Assembly: GCA_029861795.1 (NCBI GenBank)
Contig: JAOTYS010000057.1
Location: 1 to 15,486 of the forward strand
Length of the DNA stretch: 15,486 nt
Direction: 5' to 3'
Source: Gammaproteobacteria bacterium
GTDB lineage: Bacteria; Pseudomonadota; Gammaproteobacteria; Arenicellales; JAOTYS01
Shown piece by piece: positions 14,470 to 15,486 of this stretch. Made by a program: the position numbers and the translations under genes. The stretch's first letter is position 1, and every line of letters begins with the position of its first letter. The notes under the pieces were generated by a model that saw nothing but the letters and a program-made list of their open reading frames with translations, made no database searches and was not told the origin of the DNA.

Positions 14470-15486
14470 ATCGCCCGTGGTATCGTTGGGGTCCGGCTCG
14501 CCTCGGAGATCGGCGACGCTGCTCAAAAAATAGCTCGAGAACTGGATGATCATGGATACCGCGAAGACCACTAAGAACCCAGCCATGAGGTACTTCACAT
14601 ACATACCAAAACCGCTTTGGGAAATCTCAAAGCTCAGAAGCGGGCTGTTTATGCTGCTGCCTTTTCCCCACATCCCCTGTGTCAAGATCACCCAACACAG
14701 TGGTATCCCTAACAACACCGAACCCAATGCATTGGTCCACGCCTTACCGCGCTTGGTGAAGTGCGTATAGAATACATCCACACGCACATGTCCCTCCTCA
14801 ATCAAGGAATAGGCACTGGCAAACAAGAACAGGGCGGCATACCAAAAACGCACTAAGTCACCCATAAATGCCTGCTCGTAAGAAAAAATAAATCGCGAGA
14901 TCACGATTTGGAATTCCGCCACCACCACCAGCAACGCCAACCAGATAAAACCAAGAGTTCGCACAAAAATTGCGATGACGAGAGACAGAGCGATCAGTGG
15001 GTAATGCACATAGGCGCCACGATAGCGCGAACGTCCGAGCTCCGTGGTTAACTCTGCGCCAACCAGCTGCTGCAGCAATCCTTCCACCCGTAGAAAAGAA
15101 ATCAGCATGTCGGCAAGCCCTACTAGGACCACCGCCCAAAACGCCGCGCGCACGATGTAGGCCGCTAGGCCAGACAGCAGACTGGCATCCGCGCGAAGCG
15201 AGCGCTTACGCGTTACTAAGACAAACATCGCCACCACCGCCAGTGAACCCAGATAACTCAAGAACTGGAGCCAACTGAGGGTGACTTCTTCGCCGGAGAG
15301 CGGGGACTGCAACGGCACGAAGGAGAGCCAACCGTGATGCGCGAAAAGCGTTAAGAACCCTGGCCAACCTCGCCAGAATATAAGGTAATTGTTTAGCAGA
15401 AACAGCAAAACAACGACCACCATAGCGCCTGCCAGCATGCGCCACAGCAACACAGCAGGACCGTTTACGTGAGTGACACCTTCTTC
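14458..15486 (-). CDS. dctQ: TRAP transporter small permease (DctQ), N-terminally extended; start probably beyond window
   Basis: DctQ-family small subunit of the TRAP importer, partner of the adjoining DctM. The frame stays open to the right edge. The first in-window start codons (GTG 15453, TTG 15450, ATG 15438) have no ribosome-binding site, and 11 further codons reading EEGVTHVNGPA precede them, so the gene probably begins outside. Counted from 15453 there are 331 residues. The C-terminal half (about 165-310) is a typical four-helix DctQ with the motif EEGHVRVDVFY (219-229). The N-terminal half adds about four membrane helices (11-27, 62-80, 95-120, 150-175), making it nearly twice the usual 160-200 residues. 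The periplasmic receptor gene (DctP type) is not in the window and would be expected upstream, to the right. Confidence 0.85.
   Translation of the reverse strand, partial: EEGVTHVNGPAVLLWRMLAGAMVVVVLLFLLNNYLIFWRGWPGFLTLFAHHGWLSFVPLQSPLSGEEVTLSWLQFLSYLGSLAVVAMFVLVTRKRSLRADASLLSGLAAYIVRAAFWAVVLVGLADMLISFLRVEGLLQQLVGAELTTELGRSRYRGAYVHYPLIALSLVIAIFVRTLGFIWLALLVVVAEFQIVISRFIFSYEQAFMGDLVRFWYAALFLFASAYSLIEEGHVRVDVFYTHFTKRGKAWTNALGSVLLGIPLCWVILTQGMWGKGSSINSPLLSFEISQSGFGMYVKYLMAGFLVVFAVSMIIQFSSYFLSSVADLRGEPDPNDTTGDVTL

Overview
The window looks like chromosomal DNA of a gammaproteobacterium, probably a marine or otherwise environmental lineage. This is inferred from a PiT phosphate transporter beside polyphosphate kinase, GTAG-headed REP palindromes of the kind RAYT transposases spread in gammaproteobacteria, a RES/Xre toxin-antitoxin pair, and an oversized TRAP transporter next to a TauD-type dioxygenase. 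No RNA gene, CRISPR array or insertion sequence is visible. Species cannot be assigned from the sequence.

Layout, left to right. (1) 1-3578: the 3' part of a PiT-family phosphate permease (+) converges on ppk1 (-), a phosphate uptake and storage pair. (2) 3944-4609: a membrane-anchored DUF2726 nuclease-like protein (-). (3) 4897-7454, minus strand: a flavodoxin-like protein, a secreted acetamidase/formamidase-family enzyme, and a very short TAXI-type binding protein that appears to have only one lobe. (4) 7643-8910, plus strand, divergent from (3): DUF1989 and DUF1638 genes that overlap by 4 bp. Blocks 3 and 4 together suggest metabolism of a small amide, amine or guanidine-like nitrogen compound. 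The substrate is unknown.

(5) 8849-9659: a convergent intergenic region built of REP-like palindromes and two nested tandem duplications. One duplication has copied the last 20 codons of the DUF1638 gene. The other has copied the tail of the RES toxin gene, and the toxin-tail copy keeps a reading frame four residues longer than the present toxin. (6) 9610-10714: a RES toxin and its Xre/MbcA-type antitoxin (-), overlapping by 41 bp. Their promoter is apparently leaderless and sits inside a 7-bp inverted repeat, a good candidate for the autoregulatory operator. (7) 10810-11658: a TauD/TfdA-family 2-oxoglutarate dioxygenase (-). (8) 11779-15486: TRAP transporter large (DctM) and small (DctQ) subunits (-), both much longer than usual. 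DctM ends in a soluble coiled-coil domain of about 330 residues; DctQ has an extra N-terminal membrane domain and probably continues beyond the window.

Functional picture: phosphate/polyphosphate storage at one end, an organonitrogen cluster in the middle, and a TRAP importer followed by a dioxygenase at the other end. The toxin-antitoxin pair and the REP-rich duplication mark the most recently rearranged part of the window.
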